The notes below the pieces were generated by a model. The model was not told the origin of the DNA, made no database searches, and was given only the letters and a program-made list of their open reading frames with translations. Below, piece by piece: positions 23,367 through 32,299 of a stretch of 64,000 bases of DNA. The first letter of the stretch is position 1, and each line of letters opens with the position of its first letter. The translations under genes and the position numbers were made by a program. This DNA comes from Myxococcales bacterium (GTDB taxonomy: Bacteria; Myxococcota; Polyangia; Polyangiales; Polyangiaceae), in NCBI GenBank assembly GCA_003151595.1, contig PLXW01000048.1, forward strand, positions 12,851 to 76,850, in the 5' to 3' direction.

Positions 23367-24845
23367 ATGACCCTTGAGCCAGGCGTAGTCGTCGGCGGCG
23401 ACTTTCGCGTCGAGGCGCGGCTCGGTGAAGGCGGGATGGGCGAAGTCTGGATCGCCGAGCAGATCAGCGTCGGGCGCAAGCGCGCGCTCAAGGTGATGCG
23501 ACGCGAGCTCGTCGGCGACGCGAAGCTGCGCGAGCGCTTCGCGCTGGAAGCCCGGATCGGGGCGACGATCGCCAGCGATCACGTGGTGGAGGTGGTCGGC
23601 GCGGGGGTCGACGAAGCGCTGCGCGTGCCGTGGATCGCGATGGAGCTGCTCGAAGGCGAGAGCCTCGAGAGCGCGATCGCGAAACAAGGAGGGCTCGCGC
23701 GCGCCGACGTGGCGGCGATGCTCGATCAGCTCGGGCACGCGCTGGCAGCGGCGCACGCGGCCGGCGTGGTGCATCGCGATCTGAAGCCGGAGAACGTGTT
23801 CCTCGCGCGGCCACGGCGAAGCGGCGCAGGCCCGTTCGTGGTCAAGGTGCTCGATTTCGGGATCGCCAAGCTCGTCGAAGGGGCTCAGGCGGCGACGTCG
23901 GGGCAGTCGCTCCTCGTCGGGACGCCGCTGTTCATGGCGCCCGAGCAGACCGAGCCCCGGGTCCCGTGCATGCCGGCGACTGACGTGTGGGCGTTGGGGC
24001 TCATCGCGTACCGCGCGCTCACCGGGCGCTTCTTCTGGCGCGCGACCGGCGAGACCGGGATGACGATCACGTCGGTGCTGCGACAGGTGCTGGTCGATCC
24101 GATCCCGCCGGCTTCCACGCGCGCCGCCGAGGACGGCGACGCGTCGGCGCTGCCGCCCGGGTTCGACGAGTGGTTCGTGCGGTGCGTGGCGCGCGCGCCC
24201 GAGGCTCGCTACGCGGAGGCCGGCGTGGCGTGCGAGGCGCTCTCGCGCATGCTCGTCGGCGCCGGCCCATCGCAGCCCCCCGCGACCACCGCTCGCGCGG
24301 ATCTCGAGCTCGCGGAGACGACCGTGAGCGTTCGCCATCCGATCGACCGCGCGCGCGCGCCGGGAGCGCTCGCCGTGGAGCTCCTGCACACGAGCGATCA
24401 TTTCTCGTACGGACGCCTCGATCCCTTCCTCGTCGTCCGCTGGTGGCGCCCTATCACGGTCGCGTCGCTCGAAGAGATGGGGCGCGTGACGGGGCGCGCG
24501 CTCGCAACTGGGCCCGGGCAGTTCTTCGTGATCCCGGTGGTCGACAAATCGTTGAAGCGCCCCGAGGACGGCGCGGCGGACGCGCTCGACTTCGTCATGA
24601 AGACGTACGAGCACCGTATCGACGGCGTGGCGAACGTCGTGCTCGGGACCGGCTTTCACTCGGCGATGGTGCGCGCGCTCATCACGGGCATGACGCTCGC
24701 GCGGCGTCCCCGCCATCCGGTGAAGATCGTGGCGACGATCGCCGCGGCCGTCGATACGTTCGGGACGGTTCCGAAACGCGACGCGATCGTGGAAGCCATC
24801 GAGCGGTTCGCGCTGGTGGACCCGCCGAAGGGGGCCGCGGAGTGA
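23367..24845 (+). CDS. Cytosolic Ser/Thr protein kinase with unusual C-terminal domain
   Basis: 492 residues from ATG 23367 (ATG 23355 is also possible). The kinase domain (about 12-295) has the glycine loop LGEGGMGEVW near 19, HRDLKPENV near 135, DFGIAKL near 163 and GTPLFMAPEQ near 188, all catalytic residues intact. There is no membrane segment. Residues about 335-485 form a second domain (GRLDPFLVVRWWRPITVASLEEMG, QFFVIPVVDK, VLGTGFHSAMVRALITGM) that looks like a STAS/SpoIIAA-type alpha/beta fold, though I cannot confirm this. Divergent from the poly-Glu protein gene with a 72-bp gap. Confidence 0.9.
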   Translation: MTLEPGVVVGGDFRVEARLGEGGMGEVWIAEQISVGRKRALKVMRRELVGDAKLRERFALEARIGATIASDHVVEVVGAGVDEALRVPWIAMELLEGESLESAIAKQGGLARADVAAMLDQLGHALAAAHAAGVVHRDLKPENVFLARPRRSGAGPFVVKVLDFGIAKLVEGAQAATSGQSLLVGTPLFMAPEQTEPRVPCMPATDVWALGLIAYRALTGRFFWRATGETGMTITSVLRQVLVDPIPPASTRAAEDGDASALPPGFDEWFVRCVARAPEARYAEAGVACEALSRMLVGAGPSQPPATTARADLELAETTVSVRHPIDRARAPGALAVELLHTSDHFSYGRLDPFLVVRWWRPITVASLEEMGRVTGRALATGPGQFFVIPVVDKSLKRPEDGAADALDFVMKTYEHRIDGVANVVLGTGFHSAMVRALITGMTLARRPRHPVKIVATIAAAVDTFGTVPKRDAIVEAIERFALVDPPKGAAE

Positions 24846-24918
24846 GCTGACGGTCGCGCGGCGCCGCGCCTCGGCCTGGCCAACTCACGCGTTCGGCACT
24901 ACGCCACGCGTCCCAACG

Positions 24919-25722
24919 ATGGATCCCGTCGACTCGTATCAAGGTCTCTTCCGGCGCATCGCGCCCGAGCGCGAACGACTCCTCGCCCACGCGGTCTACG
25001 GCGCCGTCGCCGCCCCCGAGGCGCTGCGGACGTTCATGGAGGCGCACGTCTTCGCCGTCTGGGACTTCATGAGCCTCCTCAAAGCGCTCCAGCGCGCGCT
25101 CACGTGCGTGGAGGTCCCGTGGACGCCGCCGAGGTCGCGCGTCGCGGCGAGGCTCATCAACGAGGTCGTGCTCGGTGAAGAGAGCGACGAAGTCCGTCCG
25201 GGCGAGACGATGAGTCACTTCGAGCTCTACGTGGAGGCGATGCGCGAGGTCGGCGCCGATACCGGACCGATCACACGGTTCGTCGCCTCCGTCGGCCGAG
25301 GCACCTCCGTCGGCGCCGCGCTCGACGCCGCGCGACTTCCGCTTCACGTGCGGGCCTTCGTCGAGCACACGCTGGCGACCGCGGCGTGCGGCGAAGAGGA
25401 GCGCATCGCGGCGTCGTTCCTCATCGGCCGCGAAGATCTCGTTCCGGCGATGTTCCGCAAGATGCTGCCGAGCGTCGAGAAGACCGGCCGCGCGGTCTCG
25501 CTTCGCCTCTACCTCGTGCGGCACATCGAGGTCGACGAAGGGGAGCACGGCCCGCTCGCGCGACGGTTGCTGAGTGAGCTCTGCGCGGGCGACGAGTCGC
25601 GCTGGCGGCGCGCGACCGAGGCGGCGCGTAGCGCGATCCACGCGAGGCTCGGTCTCTGGGACGGAGTCGTCGAATCGCTGCGCGCGCCGCGTCTGGGGTT
25701 CGAGGCGTCGCCACCGAGCTGA
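24919..25722 (+). CDS. DUF3050-family protein (haem-oxygenase-like fold)
   Basis: 267 residues, full family length. Matches the family pattern: YQGLFRRIAPERERLLAH..., FMEAHVFAVWDFMSLLKALQRALT, then NEVVLGEESDE, SHFELYVEAM and HIEVDEGEHGPLA. The conserved His and Glu residues on long helices recall haem-oxygenase-like diiron or TenA-like proteins; the reaction is unknown. Stands alone between the kinase and a lipoprotein gene. Confidence 0.85.
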   Translation: MDPVDSYQGLFRRIAPERERLLAHAVYGAVAAPEALRTFMEAHVFAVWDFMSLLKALQRALTCVEVPWTPPRSRVAARLINEVVLGEESDEVRPGETMSHFELYVEAMREVGADTGPITRFVASVGRGTSVGAALDAARLPLHVRAFVEHTLATAACGEEERIAASFLIGREDLVPAMFRKMLPSVEKTGRAVSLRLYLVRHIEVDEGEHGPLARRLLSELCAGDESRWRRATEAARSAIHARLGLWDGVVESLRAPRLGFEASPPS

Positions 25723-25779
25723 GTCGCGACGCGGCGACGCTGCAGGGAAGATTCGCGCGCGCGGCGTCGTAGGGTCGGG

Positions 25780-26550
25780 ATGGTGAAAGCTTCGTTCTCC
25801 TCTCCCGTCGCGTGGCTCGCGCTCGGCGCCGCGGCCCTCGTCGCGGTGTGCGCGTGCTCGTCGGTGTCGGCGTCCGCGCCTCTCGACGGCGGGAGCGCGG
25901 GGAGCGGAGCGAACGACGGCGGATCCGGCGGAAGCGCGAACGACGGCGGCGGCGCGAGCACCGATGGCGGCGAAGGGATCGCGACCGACGGCGCGAGCGG
26001 CGCGCTCGATTCCGGCGCCACGAGCGACGGCGCGCCGGCGTCCGACGGCGGAAGCTCGGGGAGCGCGTCGTCGAAGCTCTACCCCCTCGCCGTGGGCTTT
26101 TCGTGGACCTACGACGTCGAGCCCGTGGGCGCCGGATCGGTCTGCGCGAGCGGCACGCACGTGCAGCAAGTCACCGGCACGCAGACGGTCGACGGCAGGC
26201 TCGCGTTCGACCTCGTCTCCTTCTGCGCCGCCGCCGGCACGAGCGAAGTGGCGCCCGTCGGGACCGGCGACGAGGTCGACCTCGACTATCAGGGGAGCTG
26301 GCTCGTCATGATCGACCCGACGCTCACCGACGGTCACTCGTGGCCCTACTTCAACTCCAGCTACACCTGGCACCGCGAGACGAGCGTCACCGTCCCCGCC
26401 GGGACGTACACCGACTGCTGGACCGCGCAGCAGAACGTCACGTACACGGCGTACATGACGTACTGCCGTGGCGTCGGGATGGTGCGGAGCTACTCGTCGG
26501 ATCTCACCGGGGCCGGCTGGGACGCGAAGCTGACCGGCGAGAGCTTCTAG
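25780..26550 (+). CDS. Lipoprotein with Gly/Ser/Asp-rich linker
   Basis: 256 residues. Signal peptide MVKASFSSPVAWLALGAAALVAVCAC ends in a lipobox; a 65-residue linker of Gly, Ser, Ala, Asp and Asn follows. The C-terminal ~165 residues (LYPLAVGFSWTYDVEPV, DGHSWPYFNSSYTWHRETSVTVPAGTYTDCW, MTYCRGVGMVRSY) form a beta-rich domain whose hallmarks match the exported 'GxxWxY ... VPAGxYxxC' domain of unknown function found in many bacterial surface proteins. Converges on the CHAT gene, 4 bp away. Confidence 0.75.
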   Translation: MVKASFSSPVAWLALGAAALVAVCACSSVSASAPLDGGSAGSGANDGGSGGSANDGGGASTDGGEGIATDGASGALDSGATSDGAPASDGGSSGSASSKLYPLAVGFSWTYDVEPVGAGSVCASGTHVQQVTGTQTVDGRLAFDLVSFCAAAGTSEVAPVGTGDEVDLDYQGSWLVMIDPTLTDGHSWPYFNSSYTWHRETSVTVPAGTYTDCWTAQQNVTYTAYMTYCRGVGMVRSYSSDLTGAGWDAKLTGESF

Positions 26551-26554
26551 ATCG

Positions 26555-29329
26555 TCATCGCCGCAGCACGCGGAAGTTTCCCCAGTCGCTCGTCGGATCC
26601 GCCTCGCGCACCTGGAGCTGCGCGCGCTGCACGGCGGTCGTGAGATCCGCGCGGGGGTCTCTCTCGAGCTCCGCGTAGAGCGCTTCGACGAACGTCACCG
26701 ACAGCGCATCGGCGACGTCGCGCGTCGGGGCGACGACGGCGTCGCTCCCCGCCACGAGAAACGCCTGTGCGATCCCGAGCGTCTCGCCGGGAGCGGCGCT
26801 CGCCGTGCGCGCGGCGCTGCATCCGGAGACCACTACGCGCGCCGGCGCGTCGTGGAGCGCGAGGACGTCGGTGGCGAGCAGGCGACCCCCCGCGGCGAGC
26901 GGGAGCGCGCTGTCCCAGCCGTCTTCTCCGCCATACGTGGCGTGGCCGGCGTAGTGAAAGAACGTCGCCGTGCCCAGCGCGGTCGTCACCGCGGCGTGCG
27001 TCGCCGCGCGCCCCTCGAGCAGCGCGACCCGTTCGCCCGAGCGACCGAGCGCCCGTTCGACGGCGTGGGTCTCGCGTCGCGCCTGCGGGAGATCGCGCAG
27101 CGGATCGCCGACGACGAGCGCGAGCGGCCCATCGGATCCGGACGCGCGTTCGGAGCGCGCCGGCGGGACCTCGGCGAGATCGATCCCGTACTCCACCGCG
27201 AGTCGCGCCACGAGCGGCGCGCCGTCGAACGGGAGCGCGTGGAAATCGATCGGCGCGAGCGCGCCGCTCACCAGCAGGCGAAGGCGCGACGCCCGCGCGA
27301 TCCGTTCGTGCGCCGGGGCGATCAAGAGACGCGAGGTTTCTTCAGGCGTCGCGTGCGGGTCGAGCGGCGGAACGTGGAACACGGAGACGCCCGAGGCGTC
27401 GGCGGCCATCGCCGTCCAGCCGTCGATCGCCGGGTGATAGAGGAGCGCCAGCTCGCCGGGCCCCGGCGACCAGTCCGTCGCCGCAGGGGGCGCGCCGCCG
27501 TCTTCGCCGCCGAGGCCGAGGACCTTCTCGATCGCCGCGCGCAGCGTGAGCTCGCGCGCGGCGCGACGCGCCTGCGCCGGGCCGAGCGCGGCCAGGGGGA
27601 GCTTCCAGTCGAGCGCCGCGTCCTCGTCGATCGACGCGCGTTCGCGCGCGTAGGCATCGACCGCCGCGTCCCACCGCGCGCGCTGGCCTGCGTCGCGTCG
27701 CGCGAGGCGCCGCGCGTCTTCCAGACCGGCGAGGAGGCGACGCCGCGCGCGCCGCGCCGATCGAAATGCGGCGTCGCGATCTCCGGACGCGACCTCGAGC
27801 GCGATCGCCGCCGTCGCGCTCCGTCCCCGCTCGACGAGAAACCGCGCGCGCCCTTCGCCGATCGGGATCGCGAGCTCGGCGTCGTCGAGCGTGTCTTCGG
27901 CCCGCTCGTACGCAGAGCGCGCATCGCGCGGGCGTGAGAGCGCTTCGAGCGCGGCGCCGCGACCGACGAGCGCGCTCCAGGCGTGCTCGGCGAGGAGCGC
28001 GGCGCGCGCGCGTCGCTCCATCTCGTCGTAGATCGTGAGCGCGCGCGCCGGAGCCCCGCGCGCGAGCGCGATGCGGCCGTCGAGATCGATCCAGAAGAAG
28101 CTCTCGCTGAGGGGCGGGTCGGTGGCGAGCGCGCGCGCTTCGGCGAGCGTCGATGCCGCGTCCGCGGCGCGACCGTCGAGGAGCGCGGCGTAGGCCAGGT
28201 TGCCCAGCGTGACCGCGCGCAGATAGACGTCGGTGCACGCCGTCTCCCCGCGCGCGAGCTCCAGCACCCGCGTGGCCTCGGCGACGCGCGCGCGATCGCC
28301 GCCCGCGCGCACCGCGATCAAGAGCAGCCCGAACCCCATCCCGGCGCGCGCGACCACGCGATCGCACGGCTTGGCGTCCGCGCCGAGCTCGCGCTCCACG
28401 CCGCGTCGAATCTCCAGCGCGTCGTCGAAGCGTCCGAGCAGGTCGAGCTCCGTCGCCAGCGACGAGCGCACGGTCTGCGCGAGGCGCGAAAGGCCGAGCC
28501 GCCGCGCGTCCTCTTCGGCGCGATGAAAGAGCGCGAGCGCTTCACGCCGGTCACCGACCTCGCTGACGGCGACGGCGCGGTAGTACGGCTCGCGCGCCCG
28601 TCCGTCGGGGTAGCGGTCGAGGAGATCATGCACGCCGTCGAGCGCCGCCACCGCTTCTGCCGTGTGGTGACTCCGCTGCGCGAGAACGAACGCGAGCGCC
28701 ATCGCGTCGTCGACCGCGCGCGAGAGCCGACCTGCGGCGCGCTCCTTCGCGATCGCGCGCCGAAAGAGCTCGGCGGCGGCGTCGGCGTGGTCCTTCGCCA
28801 GCTCGATGCGCGCCGCTTCCGACGCCGCGACGCCGGCTTCCGCGTCGTCGTCGTCGGCGGTGAAGTGCTCGCGGTACACGGACAGCGCGCCGTCCGCGTC
28901 GTCGCGATCCGCGCGCGCGTGTGCTTCGGTGAGCCACGCCCAGGGCTCCTCCACCGCCAGCGCGATGCGCGCCACCGCGTCCGCCGACGCGCCGTCGAGC
29001 GATCGATGCGTCACCACACGAAGCTCGCGCGCCTCGCGCGGCGCGTGCACTTCGTAGAGCCTCCCCCGGTCCGATGCGCCGAGCGCCCGCGCGACGACCG
29101 AGCCCGCGTCGTTCTCGAACGTCGCGTCCGCCGGCGACGCGACGAACACGCGGAACGCCCCGTCCGGGCGCGTGACGCACGCGTCGCTTCCGGTGATCGC
29201 CGCGCATCCCGTGACCTCCACCGCGAGCATCGACGGCGAGGCCTGCGGAGGCGCGCGACGCGTGCACGCGACGCTCGCGAGATCGAGCAAGAAGCCGATC
29301 GTCAGCAGCCCGGGGCGAAGCGTCGGCAA
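26555..29329 (-). CDS. CHAT-domain (caspase-like) TPR lipoprotein
   Basis: 924 residues. The start MPTLRPGLLTIGFLLDLASVAC looks like a lipoprotein signal. TPR-like helical repeats fill about 85-560, and a CHAT protease domain occupies about 620-924 with the catalytic His in HYAGHATYGG near 793 and Cys in VVSGCSAA near 836. The CHAT domain is the bacterial relative of caspases and separase; proven members are proteases. Here it would sit outside the cytoplasmic membrane if the lipobox is real. Divergently paired, 98 bp away, with a lipoprotein-sigma-anti-sigma operon. A paralogue is at 61688. Confidence 0.88.
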   Translation of the reverse strand: MPTLRPGLLTIGFLLDLASVACTRRAPPQASPSMLAVEVTGCAAITGSDACVTRPDGAFRVFVASPADATFENDAGSVVARALGASDRGRLYEVHAPREARELRVVTHRSLDGASADAVARIALAVEEPWAWLTEAHARADRDDADGALSVYREHFTADDDDAEAGVAASEAARIELAKDHADAAAELFRRAIAKERAAGRLSRAVDDAMALAFVLAQRSHHTAEAVAALDGVHDLLDRYPDGRAREPYYRAVAVSEVGDRREALALFHRAEEDARRLGLSRLAQTVRSSLATELDLLGRFDDALEIRRGVERELGADAKPCDRVVARAGMGFGLLLIAVRAGGDRARVAEATRVLELARGETACTDVYLRAVTLGNLAYAALLDGRAADAASTLAEARALATDPPLSESFFWIDLDGRIALARGAPARALTIYDEMERRARAALLAEHAWSALVGRGAALEALSRPRDARSAYERAEDTLDDAELAIPIGEGRARFLVERGRSATAAIALEVASGDRDAAFRSARRARRRLLAGLEDARRLARRDAGQRARWDAAVDAYARERASIDEDAALDWKLPLAALGPAQARRAARELTLRAAIEKVLGLGGEDGGAPPAATDWSPGPGELALLYHPAIDGWTAMAADASGVSVFHVPPLDPHATPEETSRLLIAPAHERIARASRLRLLVSGALAPIDFHALPFDGAPLVARLAVEYGIDLAEVPPARSERASGSDGPLALVVGDPLRDLPQARRETHAVERALGRSGERVALLEGRAATHAAVTTALGTATFFHYAGHATYGGEDGWDSALPLAAGGRLLATDVLALHDAPARVVVSGCSAARTASAAPGETLGIAQAFLVAGSDAVVAPTRDVADALSVTFVEALYAELERDPRADLTTAVQRAQLQVREADPTSDWGNFRVLRR

Positions 29330-29370
29330 GGGGTCAGAGTCTCATTACGGCGCGCGTGTGACGCACTTCA

Positions 29371-29395
29371 AGTCGCCACTTTGGGTGGCTTGACT
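29371..29395. promoter_or_regulatory. Imperfect inverted repeat between divergent genes
   Basis: AGTCgCCAC and GTGGcttGACT flank a 5-bp centre, in the 98-bp gap between the CHAT gene and the lipoprotein-sigma-anti-sigma operon. The position suits an operator controlling both; there is no direct evidence of function. Confidence 0.25.
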
Positions 29396-29427
29396 CGGGT
29401 CGATGCGGTGGTACGTGGGGTGCGCTC

Positions 29428-30195
29428 ATGAGCCTCGTTCATCGCCTCGCCTCGGTCGTGCTCGTGCTTGGCGTCGTCCTTCCGAGCTTCGCGTCGTGCG
29501 CGGCCCCGGTCGCAGGAGACGACGGCGCCCCCAGCGCGTCGACGGATCAGGCGCTTCGTGGCGGTGGGAGCCAGGCCGGCTGTCCGGTCTCGACGACCTA
29601 CTACGTCGTCGAGCCCACCGAGGCCGGCGTCGCCCCCGCGTGCGCCACGGTTTCGGGGAGACGAGGCGAGTGGGATTACACCGGCGGGTCGACCATCCAG
29701 CCGTGCTTCTCGAAGGCCGATGCGAGCGTGACCTCGTTCCTCTGCGCCTACGCCTGGACGTCGCCCACCGGCGCGGCGCCCGACGTCGCGGCGCTGAGCG
29801 CGCTCCCCGGCATTTCGCTCGCTCCGCGCGGCGGCGGTGACGGATCGAACTGCGCCGACTCGTCGCCGTTGCCGTACGTCGCGCTCCTCGACGACGCGGC
29901 GGTGACCTGCCCTCCTGTCCCCGGCGGCCCCGGAATCAACGGCCCCAAGGGGTGCGAAGTCTGCGGCACGGGGCTCGGTCCCGGCGTGATCGGCAATCAC
30001 CTCTACCTCTCTTCGTCCACGACGCTGCACACCGTCGCCGTGAGCCTCTCCAACGGCACGAAGGAGATCGTGACCCTCGGCGATCTTCACGCGCGCGGGC
30101 GGTTCGTCGAGGTCGCGCTCCCGCCGCTGCCTCGCGGCGTCGACTACGAAGAGGGCCCGGCGCTCGGGTACTCGTACGACCCGACTGCCCACTGA
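29428..30195 (+). CDS. Predicted lipoprotein upstream of sigma factor
   Basis: 255 residues. The signal MSLVHRLASVVLVLGVVLPSFASC gives a lipobox. The mature domain has about ten cysteines, including GCEVCGTG, and GPGINGPKG; no known family. It is the first gene of a three-gene operon, 25 bp before the sigma-factor gene, and divergent from the CHAT protein. A role as sensor or client in that system is inference from position. Confidence 0.75.
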   Translation: MSLVHRLASVVLVLGVVLPSFASCAAPVAGDDGAPSASTDQALRGGGSQAGCPVSTTYYVVEPTEAGVAPACATVSGRRGEWDYTGGSTIQPCFSKADASVTSFLCAYAWTSPTGAAPDVAALSALPGISLAPRGGGDGSNCADSSPLPYVALLDDAAVTCPPVPGGPGINGPKGCEVCGTGLGPGVIGNHLYLSSSTTLHTVAVSLSNGTKEIVTLGDLHARGRFVEVALPPLPRGVDYEEGPALGYSYDPTAH

Positions 30196-30220
30196 TCGAC
30201 ACCACGCGATCGACGCTCCC

Positions 30221-30892
30221 ATGATCGACGCTTCCACGACCGACGCGAAGGACACGGAGCTCGTCGCGTCCGCGCTCGACGGGAACGCCGTTTCCACGCG
30301 CGCGCTCGTCGCGCGCCTGTTGCCGGCGATCGAAGCACGCGTGACGCACGCGCTCCTTCGCTACAAGCGCAAGGAGCAGGTCGCGCAGGTCGTGCCCGAT
30401 CTCACGCAGCACGTGTTCCTGATGCTCTTCGAGCAGAGCGGGCGGCGCCTTCGCGCGTGGCAGTCGGAGCTGGGCGCGTCGCTCCCGACGTTCGTGGGGT
30501 TGATCGCCGAGCGCGAGGTCATCGCCGTGCTTCGGCGCCAGCGCCGCAACCCGTGGACCGAAGCGCCGACCGATCACGACGAGCTCGCGCGGTGTGCCGG
30601 CGGCGGTGGCGATGAAGAAACGCACCTCACCAACCGACAGCTCCTCGACGCCGTGCTCGATCGCGCGCTGGCGACGCTCGACGAGCGCGGTCTCGCGCTC
30701 TTTCAGCGCCTCGTGGTGGACGAAGCCGACTGCGGCGTCGTCGCCGGCGAGATGAAGACCACGCTCGGCGCGCTCTACATGTGGAAGAGCCGGTTCGCGA
30801 AGCTCGTTCAAGAGATCGCGCAGGAGATGGATCACGAGCCATCGCGCGCGCGCCCGTCGGTTGGCCTGCAACCGGCATGGAGGGTCCGATGA
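30221..30892 (+). CDS. ECF-like sigma-70 factor
   Basis: 223 residues. Region 2-like: VVPDLTQHVFLMLFEQSGRRLRAW and LPTFVGLIAEREVIAVLRRQRR near 80-105. Region 4-like helix-turn-helix: LATLDERGLALFQRLVVDEADCGVVAGEMKTTLGALYMWKSRF near 165-205. Sequence is divergent from the main ECF groups (the usual DxxQ/E segment reads PDLTQHVF), so it belongs to a poorly described group. Its TGA overlaps the next gene's ATG (ATGA), which couples translation with the anti-sigma-like protein. Confidence 0.78.
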   Translation: MIDASTTDAKDTELVASALDGNAVSTRALVARLLPAIEARVTHALLRYKRKEQVAQVVPDLTQHVFLMLFEQSGRRLRAWQSELGASLPTFVGLIAEREVIAVLRRQRRNPWTEAPTDHDELARCAGGGGDEETHLTNRQLLDAVLDRALATLDERGLALFQRLVVDEADCGVVAGEMKTTLGALYMWKSRFAKLVQEIAQEMDHEPSRARPSVGLQPAWRVR

Positions 30893-31536
30893 ATCACGAC
30901 CTCCTCCGGCAAGTCGGGGCGCGGGCTCGGGCGCGCGAGGCCGGCGCGCGACGCATCGAAGAGTCGTGCGTGAACGGGGCGCGCGCCGCCGATCACGATC
31001 GGATCCTCTCGGCGCTCGACGCGCAGCGATCCGCCGAGCTCCGAGCCGAGGCTCCTTGCAGCGCGCGCGTGCGACGGTTCGCGGTGCCGACGAAGGGGTG
31101 GGTCGCCGCGACCGCCGCCACCTTCGCCGCGGCCGCCGCGGTCGTGCTTGCGATCCGCGTGGGCCCGGCGAGCGAAGCCGGTCCGATGGATTACACGGTC
31201 TCGGTGACCGGGCGAGTGGAGGCGACGCGCTCCGCGCCGGCCGTACCGCACACGACGCTCGAGGCGCGCGACGACGCGATGCAAGAGGTCGTCGTCCGTC
31301 CGCGCGAAGCCAACCACGCGAAGGTCGTCGCCAGCGTGCTCGTCGATCGCGCAGGCTCGCGCGTCCCGAGCGGCATCGCTCCCGAGATCTCGGAGCTCGG
31401 CGCCGTCCGCTTCGACGTCCCGGGGCCCATGCTTCACGGCGCGACGGCGCTGATCGTCGTCCTCGCGTCGCCCGAGAACGGGCGTGATGCCGCGGAGATC
31501 CGCATTCCGGTGGAACGCGGCGCAGAAAAAAACTGA
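30889..31536 (+). CDS. Membrane-anchored anti-sigma-like protein
   Basis: 215 residues. GGAGGG lies 5 bp before the ATG. The N-terminal ~65 residues (MNHDLLRQVGARARARE..., DHDRILSALDAQ) are helical and cytosolic; one membrane segment (VAATAATFAAAAAVVLAIRV) spans about 72-91; the C-terminal ~120 residues are beta-rich and outside (VVVRPREANHAKVVASVLVDRAG, IAPEISELGAVRFDVPGP). This is the layout of anti-sigma factors that sense signals across the membrane, supported by the 4-bp overlap with the sigma gene. The zinc HXXXCXXC motif is absent, so release would not be by zinc-finger oxidation. Confidence 0.72.
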   Translation: MNHDLLRQVGARARAREAGARRIEESCVNGARAADHDRILSALDAQRSAELRAEAPCSARVRRFAVPTKGWVAATAATFAAAAAVVLAIRVGPASEAGPMDYTVSVTGRVEATRSAPAVPHTTLEARDDAMQEVVVRPREANHAKVVASVLVDRAGSRVPSGIAPEISELGAVRFDVPGPMLHGATALIVVLASPENGRDAAEIRIPVERGAEKN

Positions 31537-31673
31537 GACGCCGTTAGGTTCGGGCGCCCGCGTCGTATGAGCGGGTACATCGTGCGAGGGGTCAGCATTC
31601 GCGCCCTCCCCGCCTCGAAACACACTCCACACCATCGACCTCGCGCCAGGCGAAGGAACTAGAGGGCACCATC

Positions 31674-32261
31674 ATGAACAAGATCTTCTTTGCAGCAGCG
31701 TCCGTCGTCGCCATGGGTCTCTTCGGATGTGCGGCCGACACGACGTCGTCCGACGCGGAGTCGACGTCGTCGGCCCTCAAGAGCCAGGCGCCGGTCGTCG
31801 GCGAGTTCGCCCACTGCGGCGGCAACATCAAGAACGCGCCGGTCTGTGCGACGGGCCTCAAGTGTGATCTCAACCTCATCGCCGACACCGGCGGGATCTG
31901 CGTCAAGAACGGCTGGGGCAATCACTGCGGCGGCAACATCAAGAACGCGCCGACGTGCGACCCCGGTCTCGAGTGCGTGCTGAACCCGAGCCGACCCGAC
32001 GTAGGCGGCACGTGCGACTACGCGCAGTACGGCCAGTCGTGCGGTGGCTTCATCGCCTCGGCGGTCGAGTGCGGCGCGGGGCTCCAGTGCTCGCATGTCA
32101 CGGCCGACGGCACGCGCATCAACCCGGACCTCCCGGGCGTTTGCCTCGAAGGGCCCGGACAGGCGTGCGGCGGCAACATGACGACGGCGAAGGCCTGCGC
32201 GGGCGGGCTGACCTGCACGGGTCGCCAGCCGGTGGGCGACGTCGGCGGCACCTGTCAGTGA
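31674..32261 (+). CDS. Small lipoprotein with four tandem Cys-rich repeats
   Basis: 195 residues. Signal MNKIFFAAASVVAMGLFGC, preceded by AGAGGG. Four repeats of 30-38 residues run from about residue 47 to the end; each starts CGGN/FI/M, has a Cys about 8 later in AxxCxxGLxC, and ends GxC (CGGNIKNAPVCATGLKC, CGGNIKNAPTCDPGLEC, CGGFIASAVECGAGLQC, CGGNMTTAKACAGGLTC). Four Cys per repeat would give two disulphides each. Repeats 1 and 2 are nearly identical, pointing to recent duplication. Function unknown. Confidence 0.8.
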   Translation: MNKIFFAAASVVAMGLFGCAADTTSSDAESTSSALKSQAPVVGEFAHCGGNIKNAPVCATGLKCDLNLIADTGGICVKNGWGNHCGGNIKNAPTCDPGLECVLNPSRPDVGGTCDYAQYGQSCGGFIASAVECGAGLQCSHVTADGTRINPDLPGVCLEGPGQACGGNMTTAKACAGGLTCTGRQPVGDVGGTCQ

Positions 32262-32299
32262 CGGTCTGAAGGCCGCGTTCGCACAGTGCGCGTCGAGGT

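Noticed and set aside
23295..24716. Upstream extension of the minus-strand frame of the H1-like-tail gene
   Set aside because: It runs antisense through the kinase gene; the sequence before the GTG at 23294 is shadow-like and no recognisable domain is present.
29371..29395. Inverted repeat as a proven operator
   Set aside because: Arms are imperfect and short; kept only as a low-confidence regulatory feature.
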